Shown here one piece after another: positions 42,654 to 49,765 of a stretch of DNA of 64,000 nucleotides (its first letter is position 1; each line of letters opens with the position of its first letter). Position numbers and translations under genes: made by a program. The stretch comes from Longispora sp047121295. GTDB taxonomy: Bacteria > Actinomycetota > Actinomycetes > Mycobacteriales > Micromonosporaceae. The notes under the pieces are model-generated. The model was not told where the DNA came from. It made no database searches and worked only from the letters and a program-made list of their open reading frames with translations. Location: the NCBI RefSeq assembly GCF_047121295.1, contig NZ_CP139447.1:1178001-1242000 (forward strand), in the 5' to 3' direction.

Positions 42654-44234
42654 ATGAGCAACGACGAGACCAACCGCGACCCGCAGTCGACGACGGTGAA
42701 CCAGGACCCGTCGACGCCCACCGACCACCCGGCAGTGACCGAGTCCGCGACGGAGGCCGTGCCGGCCGCCGTGGCGTCGACCGAGGTCCTGCCGGCCGCC
42801 GCCGCGTCGACCGACGCGCTGGCGGTCACCCCCGAGCAGCTCGCCGACGCCGTCCGGGCGCAGGCCGAGCGCTCCGAAGCGCTCCGGGGCGATCTCGAGC
42901 AGGGCGCCTACACGGCCCCTACCGAGGTCGCCCGGGAGACCAACCTCGGCCAGGCCCCGGCCGGCTGGACCCCGGCCCACCAGGGCGCCGCGCAGCACAC
43001 CCAGCCGCAGCCGGTGTTCGTGCCGGCCCCCGACCAGCCCGGCGGCCCGGCGCCACTGTCCGGCTCGGCGGGCCCCGCCGGCCTGGGCGGCCCCAACGGC
43101 CCCGGAACCCCCGGCGGCCCGCCCTTCTACCCCGGCGGCCACCCGATGCCGGCCTTCCAGCCGCAGCCGACGCCCCGGAAGAAGATGGGCACCCTGCCGA
43201 AGGTCCTGATCGGCACCGCGGCGGCCCTGGTCATCTCGATCACGGCCGGTACGGTCGGCGGCGTCGTCGGCTTCGCCCTCGGCGACAACAACTCCGGCAG
43301 CAGCGTCGTGCAGACGTCGACCGGCCGGGCGGTGACGAACGGCGGCACGCTCGCCGACGTGGCCGAGATGGCGCAGAAGAGCGTCGTGGGCGTCAAGACG
43401 GCCACCGGCGAGGGCTCCGGCGTGGTGTTCGACAAGGACGGCTACATCGTCACGAACAACCACGTGATCGCCGGCGCCCGGGGCCAGGTCCAGGTCACGC
43501 TGCCGGACGGCAAGACGGTCCCGGCGACCCTGGTCGGCACGGACCCGACGAACGACCTCGCCGTGCTGAAGATCGACGGGGTGGACGGCCTACAGCCGAT
43601 CGTGTTCGCCGACAGCAGCGCGGTGAAGATCGGCGACGACGTCCTGGCGATCGGCAACCCGCTCGGCCTCGACGGCACGGTCACCAAGGGCATCCTGAGC
43701 GCGCGGAACCGGACGATCGACGAGGGCAGCGAGACCCAGTCCTCGGGCAACCGGCTCTCGGGCCTGTTGCAGACCGACGCGGCGATCAACCCGGGCAACT
43801 CCGGCGGCGCGCTGACGGACGCCGCCGGCCACCTGATCGGCATCAACACCGCGATCGCGACCGGCGGATCGGGCTCAAAGGGCAACATCGGTGTCGGATT
43901 CGCGATCGCCAGTAACAAGGTGAAGAGCGTTGTCGAACAGTTGATGAAGGGTGGCAAGGTCGGACACCCGTACATCGGGGTCCGGGTCGTCAACAGCACC
44001 ACCCAGGCCGGTGCGGTCGTCGACAGCACCGAGGCCAACAGCCCGGCCGCCCAGGCCGGTCTGGTGAAGGGCGATCTGGTGACGGGGGTGAACGGCAAGC
44101 CGGTGAAGAACCAGGAGGAGCTGGTCTCCGCGATCCAGGCGGGCAAACCGGGCGACAAGCTCACGCTGACCGTGGTGCGCGACGGCAAGACCGTCACGGT
44201 GCCGGTCACCGTGGGGGAGTCCCCCACAGGCTGA
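42654..44234 (+). CDS. pepD: HtrA/DegP-like serine protease, PepD type
   Basis: 526 residues. A long Pro/Ala/Gln-rich cytoplasmic N-terminus (1-180) precedes one membrane helix (about 183-210, VLIGTAAALVISITAGTVGG), a trypsin-like domain with His270 (NNHVIAG), Asp301 (TNDLAVLK) and Ser383 (NPGNSGGAL), and a PDZ domain (about 430-520, LVKGDLVTGVNGKPVKNQEE). The product faces the outside of the membrane and degrades or refolds envelope proteins. Third gene of the MprAB locus, apparently under MprA through the shared upstream motif. Confidence 0.92.
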   Translation: MSNDETNRDPQSTTVNQDPSTPTDHPAVTESATEAVPAAVASTEVLPAAAASTDALAVTPEQLADAVRAQAERSEALRGDLEQGAYTAPTEVARETNLGQAPAGWTPAHQGAAQHTQPQPVFVPAPDQPGGPAPLSGSAGPAGLGGPNGPGTPGGPPFYPGGHPMPAFQPQPTPRKKMGTLPKVLIGTAAALVISITAGTVGGVVGFALGDNNSGSSVVQTSTGRAVTNGGTLADVAEMAQKSVVGVKTATGEGSGVVFDKDGYIVTNNHVIAGARGQVQVTLPDGKTVPATLVGTDPTNDLAVLKIDGVDGLQPIVFADSSAVKIGDDVLAIGNPLGLDGTVTKGILSARNRTIDEGSETQSSGNRLSGLLQTDAAINPGNSGGALTDAAGHLIGINTAIATGGSGSKGNIGVGFAIASNKVKSVVEQLMKGGKVGHPYIGVRVVNSTTQAGAVVDSTEANSPAAQAGLVKGDLVTGVNGKPVKNQEELVSAIQAGKPGDKLTLTVVRDGKTVTVPVTVGESPTG

Positions 44235-44249
44235 ACACGGTGGAGGGGG

Positions 44250-44287
44250 TGTGCGGCCCGGGGTTGAGGGGCTTCGGACCGCACACG
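44250..44287 (+). terminator. Hairpin after pepD, first
   Basis: GTGTGCGG (44250-44257) pairs with CCGCACAC (44280-44287), starting 16 nt after the pepD stop. Confidence 0.5.
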
Positions 44288-44298
44288 AGGTAGCTGGG

Positions 44299-44340
44299 GC
44301 CTGTCCCCTGGTCGTTGAGGGGCGACCAGGAGACAGGCCA
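44299..44340. terminator. Hairpin after pepD, second
   Basis: GGCCTGTCCCCTGGTCG (44299-44315) pairs with CGACCAGGAGACAGGCC (44324-44340) with a two-base internal loop. It stands at the junction between the core genes and the lower-GC islet, and between convergent genes. From here to 44489 no gene is supported. Confidence 0.65.
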
Positions 44341-44489
44341 CAGCGCTTTTCCGGGTACCGTGTCCCTCGCGCCGCCCTGCCTACGCCGCCTCGCCGACCC
44401 ACATAGCCCTAACCAGGCCGCTTCTGGACCCGCTGGCCAGAGTGCGCCATACATCGGCCTGCGCGAAGGTCCGCACGCAGCGGTCTACT

Positions 44490-45407
44490 TCAAGCAGTGT
44501 TGGGTTTCGGTTGTTGATAGCGGGTTCCGCCGCCGTCGGGGACGGCGGCGGCGAGGATGCCTTCCCAGCCTTTGATGTAGTCCTTCGGGAACTCGGCAGG
44601 TTCCTTGAGTTTGTCTGGGTTGAGTCGGTAGACGTTGCGCACTCGTTCGTAGTCGAAGGAGTGCGGGTTCACCGACCTGCGTTCCATGCTGATGATCCCA
44701 GCCATGGTGAGCTCCTGCAGGCCCTTAGAGCGGGTGTCATTGGAGAGGGCAAAACGGATCTTGGCGTCTTCTGGGCTGAACCAGAGTGCTGTCTTGTCAG
44801 GATCGGCACCTGCGAGCTGCCGGTACAGCAGCAGCAGCATTGCGATGGACGCTCCGGAGAGGATCGTGATCCACCCGCTGGTCCAAAGCGACGGGGGCAG
44901 TTGCACATACATGTGGTCACTGCGTGCCGGATCGCCGGGTTCGAGCTGCCTGATCACCTTGCCGGGCTGGCTCCAGTCTTCTCCCGAGCCAGTCTCGTTC
45001 TTGAGGGTGATGAGCCGTTGGACTTTGGCGGGATCTTGTTCTGCGACGAGGTAGCCCTGGACCTCGAGCCATGCGATGGCGTCGTTCACCCGCCGGGCTC
45101 CCTTTCCCTCCGGATCGGGGAGGCCGAGCAAGGTTGCCCAGGACCGGGCGGGTGAGGCCAGCACGGGTGCCGGATCCTCACGCACCAGCCAGAGCATCGA
45201 CAGCAGGAGTTTCAGCCTGACCTCTCCACCACGCCCTCCACGCAGAAGCTCCGCGAGCGGGGGGGGCGGGTCGGCAACGACGGCGCGTTCCATAAATCTG
45301 TACCGGACCGGCGCTGTCGTCTTGGCCCGGGCAGATGCCTCACGGGCCGCCGAGAGGCTTGAGACGGGCGCTGACAGCCCGTTACCAGCTGATTTTTTCG
45401 CTTGCAC
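44490..45407 (-). CDS. Winged-helix protein, possibly replication-initiator-like
   Basis: 305 residues, not confidently recognised. The N-terminal part (RFMERAVVADPPPPLAELLRG, EVRLKLLLSMLWLVREDPAPVL) and SWATLLGLPDPEGKGARRVND look like a helix-turn-helix, and a second block (LWTSGWITILSGASIAMLLL, WFSPEDAKIRFALSNDTRSKGL) resembles a second winged helix, the arrangement of some plasmid Rep proteins. No signal peptide; the hydrophobic run is the core of a helix rather than a clear membrane anchor. The GTG start at 45407 lies beside an AT-rich, repeat-bearing tract. Composition differs from its neighbours. Function is inference. Confidence 0.6.
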   Translation of the reverse strand: MQAKKSAGNGLSAPVSSLSAAREASARAKTTAPVRYRFMERAVVADPPPPLAELLRGGRGGEVRLKLLLSMLWLVREDPAPVLASPARSWATLLGLPDPEGKGARRVNDAIAWLEVQGYLVAEQDPAKVQRLITLKNETGSGEDWSQPGKVIRQLEPGDPARSDHMYVQLPPSLWTSGWITILSGASIAMLLLLYRQLAGADPDKTALWFSPEDAKIRFALSNDTRSKGLQELTMAGIISMERRSVNPHSFDYERVRNVYRLNPDKLKEPAEFPKDYIKGWEGILAAAVPDGGGTRYQQPKPNTA

Positions 45408-45791
45408 CTACGCCCCCGGCTACTTGGTTAAATTGCTATAAGGTTGATTACTTAGTATCTCATGCAAGCGTGGGTCTGTCACAGGCGCTAGGGTAGTGCT
45501 CACTACCTAGTCAAGCGGCTACTGCCGCAGGGGAAGGGTGGGCTGCCATCGACGCAAGCGTAGAGGTGTTCCAGGTTACCTCTGCTACTGTGAGTGTATC
45601 GCCGGGTGGCTGGCATGGTCTTGAAGACATAGGGCCCGACGCGCGCCGATGAAAGGCAGAAAGCGCTTAAAGAGCCCGTAACGGGCTCATGGGGCGTAAA
45701 AAAACGGCCCCCGAAGGGGCCGTTCCTGCCGTATCTCTCGGCTTTGTATGAGTCCAACCATACACCAAACCCTTTTAACCTGGGAGTGAGC
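45408..45791. other. AT-rich intergenic tract of the islet
   Basis: 384 bp of clearly lower GC between divergent genes. It holds an imperfect inverted repeat CTAGGGTAGTG...CACTACCTAG (45488-45510), two GCAAGCGT-type direct repeats near 45465 and 45553, a 7-bp hairpin GAGCCCG/CGGGCTC (45672-45688), and a minus-strand intrinsic terminator (45698-45724). No protein frame here looks real. The layout resembles a regulatory or origin-like region, but no iteron array is clear. Confidence 0.5.
45698..45724 (-). terminator. Textbook intrinsic terminator with TTCG loop
   Basis: Read on the minus strand, AACGGCCCC-TTCG-GGGGCCGTT is followed by a run of T (seven in all, complement of the A run at 45698-45704). 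This U-tract and UUCG tetraloop form is unlike the GC-only hairpins elsewhere in the window. No minus-strand gene lies just upstream of it. Confidence 0.8.
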
Positions 45792-46445
45792 GTGGCGACT
45801 GTCGCAGTCTACATCGACGGCTTCAACTTGTACTTCGGGATGAAGGCGAAGTTTGGCCGTAAGCACCTGTGGCTCGATGTGGTCGAACTCGCTCGCCAGC
45901 TCCGCCCAAACGACCAGGTCGTGGTCGTGCGGTATTTCACGGCCATCGTCAAGAACGAACCTGCGGCTGCTCAGAACCAGCAGGACTACCTCGATGCCCT
46001 GAGCGCCCACAACGGAGCGTTGTTCGAGCTAAACCTCGGGAGATTCAAGGACCGGACGATCCGCGGGTGCTACAGGTGTGGCAGTCCCTACACCTGCATC
46101 TGCGGGAGGCCCTTCAAGAGCTACGAGGAGAAGGAAACCGACGTCGCCCTCGGCGTGACGATGGTTGCCGACGCCGCGCTGGGGCTGGCCGACACGACGC
46201 TACTCATTAGCGCGGACACCGACCTGGTCCCAGCACTGGCTACGGTCCGTCGGGTAAAACCCCAGCAGGCGATCATCCTCGCCATGCCGCCGGGAAACTC
46301 CAGACCGTCGCGTCGTCTCACTCAGATCGGAGGTCTCGGCTACTTCAGCATCAACGAGCCCGCCCTGCGCCGCTCGCAACTTCCCCAAACGGTCACAGAT
46401 CAAAGCACCGGCAACACCTACGTTCGGCCGGCGAAGTGGTCATAG
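45792..46445 (+). CDS. NYN domain (PIN-like) protein
   Basis: 217 residues. VAVYIDGFNLYFGMKAKFG, EKETDVALGVTMVADAALG and LLISADTDLVPALATVRRV are the three acidic motifs of the NYN/LabA-type PIN-like nuclease fold, with the metal-binding Asp residues in place. A small Cys cluster, GCYRCGSPYTCICGRPFK, is inserted and could bind zinc. The GTG at 45792 has GGGAG upstream. Members are probable RNases; in this islet it could act in defence, RNA turnover or element biology. Lower GC than neighbours suggests acquisition. Confidence 0.82.
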   Translation: MATVAVYIDGFNLYFGMKAKFGRKHLWLDVVELARQLRPNDQVVVVRYFTAIVKNEPAAAQNQQDYLDALSAHNGALFELNLGRFKDRTIRGCYRCGSPYTCICGRPFKSYEEKETDVALGVTMVADAALGLADTTLLISADTDLVPALATVRRVKPQQAIILAMPPGNSRPSRRLTQIGGLGYFSINEPALRRSQLPQTVTDQSTGNTYVRPAKWS

Positions 46446-46452
46446 CCGGGGC

Positions 46453-47925
46453 CTAGTCCACCCAGTTCAGGGTGCGCGACACCGCCTTGCGCCACTGGGC
46501 GTAGCGGGCCTCGCGCTCGTCGGCCGCCAGCGCCGGGGTCCACCGGGCGTCGGCCGCCCAGTTGGCCCGCAGCTCGGCCAGCGAGGACCAGAAGCCGACC
46601 GCCAGCCCGGCCGCGTACGCGGCGCCCAGGGCCGTGGTCTCCGGGACGGTGGGGCGGACCACCGGTACCCCGAGAATGTCCGCCTGGAGCTGCATCATCA
46701 GCGAGTTGGCCGTCATGCCGCCGTCGACCCGCAGCTCGGTGAACGCGACCCCGGCGTCGCTGACCATCGCGTCGGCCACCTCCCGGGTCTGCCAGGCCGT
46801 GGCCTCCAGCGCCGCCCGGGCCAGGTGCGCCTTCGTCACGAACCGGGTCAGCCCCGCGATCACGCCGCGCGCGTCGAGCCGCCAGTGCGGGGCGTACAGC
46901 CCGGAGAACGCCGGCACGATGTACGCGCCGCCGGTGTCCGGCACGCTCGCCGCCAGGGGCTCGATCTCGTCGGCGGAGCTGATCAGCTCCAGGTTGTCCC
47001 GCAGCCACTGGACGAGCGCGCCGGTGATCGCGATGGACCCCTCGAGGGCGTACGTCGCCGGCTGGCCGTCGAGCTGGCAGGCCACGGTGGTGAGCAGCCC
47101 CTGCCAGGAGTGCACCGGGGTGGTGCCGGTGTTCAGCAGCAGGAAGCTGCCGGTGCCGTAGGTGTTCTTGCCCTCGCCGGGCTCGAAGCACGTCTGGCCG
47201 AACAGCGCGGCCTGCTGGTCGCCCAGCGCGGCGGCCACCGGCACCCCTGCGAGGCCGGGCAGGCCGGTGACCGGCCCGTACACGGCCGAGGACGGCACGA
47301 TCTCCGGCAGCGCGGCCCGGGGCACGCCCAGCGCGTCGAGCAGGAGCGGGTCCCAGTCCAGGGTGGTCAGGTTCATCAGCATCGTGCGGCTGGCGTTCGT
47401 CACGTCGGTGATGTGCCGGCCGGTGAGCTTCCACAGCAGCCAGGAGTCGATGGTGCCGAAGAGCACCTCGCCCTTCTCCGCCCGCTCGCGCAGGCCGAGG
47501 TGGTCGAGCAGCCAGCGCATCTTCGGCCCGGCGAAGTACGTCGCGAGCGGCAGGCCGCACCGGTCCCGGAACCGGTCGAGGCCCCCGTCCGCGGCCAGTT
47601 CCCGGACCAGGTCGTCCGTGCGGGTGTCCTGCCAGACCAGCGCGTTGTGCAGCGGCTCGCCGGTCGCGGCGTCCCACACCACCGTGGTCTCCCGCTGGTT
47701 GGTGATGCCGAGCGCGACCACCTCGCCGTCCACCTGGGAGAGCGCCCCGGCCACCACGGCCCGCACCGACTCCCAGATCTCGGTCGGCGAGTGCTCCACC
47801 CAGCCCGCCCGGGGGTAGTGCTGGGTGATCTCCCGCTGGTCGACGGCGGCCACCCGGCCGGACCGGTCGAAGAGGATGCACCGGGAACTGGTCGTGCCCT
47901 GGTCGATCGCGGCGACGAAACGCAT
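46453..47925 (-). CDS. glpK: Glycerol kinase
   Basis: 490 residues, full length. The FGGY motifs are MRFVAAIDQGTTSSRCILFD, ITNQRETTVVWDA, the GTIDSWLLWKLTGRH stretch and ELRVDGGMTANSLMMQ with TALGAAYAAGLAVGFW. It phosphorylates glycerol to glycerol-3-phosphate. No transporter or glycerol-3-phosphate dehydrogenase is adjacent. The ATG at 47925 has no Shine-Dalgarno sequence but has TAGATT 6 nt upstream, so it is probably translated from a leaderless mRNA. Confidence 0.95.
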   Translation of the reverse strand: MRFVAAIDQGTTSSRCILFDRSGRVAAVDQREITQHYPRAGWVEHSPTEIWESVRAVVAGALSQVDGEVVALGITNQRETTVVWDAATGEPLHNALVWQDTRTDDLVRELAADGGLDRFRDRCGLPLATYFAGPKMRWLLDHLGLRERAEKGEVLFGTIDSWLLWKLTGRHITDVTNASRTMLMNLTTLDWDPLLLDALGVPRAALPEIVPSSAVYGPVTGLPGLAGVPVAAALGDQQAALFGQTCFEPGEGKNTYGTGSFLLLNTGTTPVHSWQGLLTTVACQLDGQPATYALEGSIAITGALVQWLRDNLELISSADEIEPLAASVPDTGGAYIVPAFSGLYAPHWRLDARGVIAGLTRFVTKAHLARAALEATAWQTREVADAMVSDAGVAFTELRVDGGMTANSLMMQLQADILGVPVVRPTVPETTALGAAYAAGLAVGFWSSLAELRANWAADARWTPALAADEREARYAQWRKAVSRTLNWVD

Positions 47926-47931
47926 GGCCGA

Positions 47932-47937
47932 AATCTA
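47932..47937 (-). promoter_or_regulatory. -10 box, leaderless start of glpK
   Basis: TAGATT on the minus strand, 6 nt before the ATG at 47925. Confidence 0.55.
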
Positions 47938-47963
47938 ACCCAAGGGGTACACGGCCGGCGAGA

Positions 47964-49436
47964 ATGGGACCCGTGGCGGCTGACGGGGGTCCGAGGCTGG
48001 TCGCCGGCTGGGCGCTGGTGGCCGCCGGGTTCACGTACACCACCTGGGTGCTCGGCCTCTGGGTGAACCCCGGGGTGGACGCCCGCTCCGGGTACGTCAG
48101 CTCGTACGCGGCGACCGACCAGCCACACCGGGCGCTGTTCGTGTTCGGCGACTGCGCCACCGGGGTGCTCGTCGTCCTCGCCGTGCTCCTCGTGGCGCTG
48201 TCGAGGGTCGGGGTGTGGAACACGCTCGCCACGGTCGGCTGGCTCGGCCTGGGCCTGTTCGGCGCGGGCACCGTGGCCGACTCGGTGCTGACCCTGGACT
48301 GCACGCCGTACACGGACGCGACGTGCGCCCTGCTCGAACGGTCCGGGCACGTCTCCCTCGGCCACCAGTTGCACGCCACCACGAGCAGCCTCGCCGTGAC
48401 CGGGGCGTGCGTGAGCCTGCTCGCGATGGCGCTGGCCTGGCGGCGGCCGTGGATCTGGGTCCTCGCGGTGCTGGAACTGCTCGCCGTGGCCGCGTCCCTG
48501 GCGGCGATGCTCGCCGGGGACTGGATGGGCGCGGCCCAGCGGGTCCAGGTCGGGATCCTCGCGGTGTGGCTGGTGGGGCTCGGCGCCGTGGTGCTGTCGG
48601 CCCGACCGCACCGGGCCCCGGACGGCCCCGGGCCGGTGCTCGGCCTGCACGTCGTCGACGAGGGATCCGGCGAGCCTGCGGTCCTCATGGTCAGCGGGCT
48701 CGGCGAGGCGTGGTTCGACTGGGACGCCGTGGCCGCCCGGCTCGACACCCGGGTCGTCCGGTACGACCGGCCGGGGCTCGGGCTCAGCCTGCCGGAGTCG
48801 GGGCCGGTCACCCTGGCCGCCGAGGTCGACCGGCTCGCCGAGGTGGGCCCGGCGCGGGCCGTGGTCGTCGCGCACTCGTTCGGGGCGTTCTTCGCGGAGG
48901 GGTTCGCGCGCCGGTACCCGGAAAGGGTCGTCGGTCTGGTGCTCGTCGACCCGAGCTGCGAGCCGGCGGCGACCCGCCGGGCCGGCTGGTGGTCGCGGCT
49001 GCTGCGGGTCGGGCCGCCGGTGACCAGCCTGCTCACCGCCGGCCTGGCCCCGGCGCTGGGGCCGTGGGCGCGGAACAGGGCGGTGCGGGCCCAGACCGTC
49101 GCCGGCACCGCGCCGGGCGACCGGGAGCAGGTCCGCGCGGTCTTCGGCTCGGCCCGGGTGCTGGGCACGGCGGTGAAGGAGCTGCTGTCCTACCGCGACG
49201 TGGCCGCCGACCTGCTCGCGCTCCGGGCGGCGACGGCCTTCCCCGCCGTCCCGGTCGTCGTGCTGACCGCGCTCGGCGACGTGGCCGACCCGGCGGAGGC
49301 CGCGGAGTGGCGGGACGGGCACGCCGCGCTGGCCGCGCTGCTCGGCGGCCGGCAGGAGGTGCTGGCCGACGCGCGGCACATGCTCCAGGTGGACCGGCCG
49401 GAGCTGGTCGTCGCGGCGATCCGGGAGGTGTCGTGA
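47964..49436 (+). CDS. DUF998 membrane domain fused to alpha/beta hydrolase
   Basis: 490 residues. The first about 210 form a DUF998-like membrane domain with several helices (for example LVAGWALVAAGFTYTTWVLG, ATGVLVVLAVLLVALSRVGV, LLAVAASLAAMLAGDWMGAA), and the rest is an alpha/beta hydrolase with an HG-free VLMVSGLGEAWFDW, nucleophile elbow VVVAHSFGAFFAEG, and PVVVLTALGDVADP with a terminal His in DARHMLQVDRP. The hydrolase part would face the cytoplasm or the outside depending on helix number. ATG 47964 or GTG 47973 are possible starts. The end overlaps the lipoprotein gene by 4 nt. Confidence 0.82.
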   Translation: MGPVAADGGPRLVAGWALVAAGFTYTTWVLGLWVNPGVDARSGYVSSYAATDQPHRALFVFGDCATGVLVVLAVLLVALSRVGVWNTLATVGWLGLGLFGAGTVADSVLTLDCTPYTDATCALLERSGHVSLGHQLHATTSSLAVTGACVSLLAMALAWRRPWIWVLAVLELLAVAASLAAMLAGDWMGAAQRVQVGILAVWLVGLGAVVLSARPHRAPDGPGPVLGLHVVDEGSGEPAVLMVSGLGEAWFDWDAVAARLDTRVVRYDRPGLGLSLPESGPVTLAAEVDRLAEVGPARAVVVAHSFGAFFAEGFARRYPERVVGLVLVDPSCEPAATRRAGWWSRLLRVGPPVTSLLTAGLAPALGPWARNRAVRAQTVAGTAPGDREQVRAVFGSARVLGTAVKELLSYRDVAADLLALRAATAFPAVPVVVLTALGDVADPAEAAEWRDGHAALAALLGGRQEVLADARHMLQVDRPELVVAAIREVS

Positions 49437-49765
49437 GACGACTGCTGGTCCTGATGCCACTCCTTCTGGCCGGCTGCGCCGACCCGATGACCACGATCGC
49501 CGAGGGCTCCTACCGCAACGCCGTCGCCCTCGGCGCCGGCCGGGTCCTCGCCGCCCAGGGCGTGCACGTCACCCACCGGCTGACCTGCGTCACCTCCGGC
49601 CCCGACGACTGGAGCACCGTGCGCACGGTGTGCGTGGGGCGCAGCACGGACGGCCGGGCGGTCCGGGTCGACGGGCTGGCGGAGCGCGCCGACACCGCCA
49701 CCCCGGCGGAGCGCTACACGATCTCCGTCGGGGGCACGGTCCTGGTGGTCACGAACGGCCTGTGA
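49433..49765 (+). CDS. Small lipoprotein
   Basis: 110 residues. LLVLMPLLLAGCADP provides an L-A-G-C lipobox, so the mature protein is membrane-anchored outside. The rest has two Cys (RLTCVTSG, VRTVCVGRS) that may form a disulfide and otherwise shows no recognised domain. GTG start overlaps the preceding stop (GTGA), making it a partner of the hydrolase gene. Its 3' end overlaps lysX on the other strand by 17 bp. Function unknown. Confidence 0.78.
   Translation: MRRLLVLMPLLLAGCADPMTTIAEGSYRNAVALGAGRVLAAQGVHVTHRLTCVTSGPDDWSTVRTVCVGRSTDGRAVRVDGLAERADTATPAERYTISVGGTVLVVTNGL

Noticed and set aside
45503..45757. 84-codon frame on the minus strand in the islet tract
   Set aside because: It runs through the terminator hairpin and has no domain. 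The AT-rich tract is better read as regulatory.
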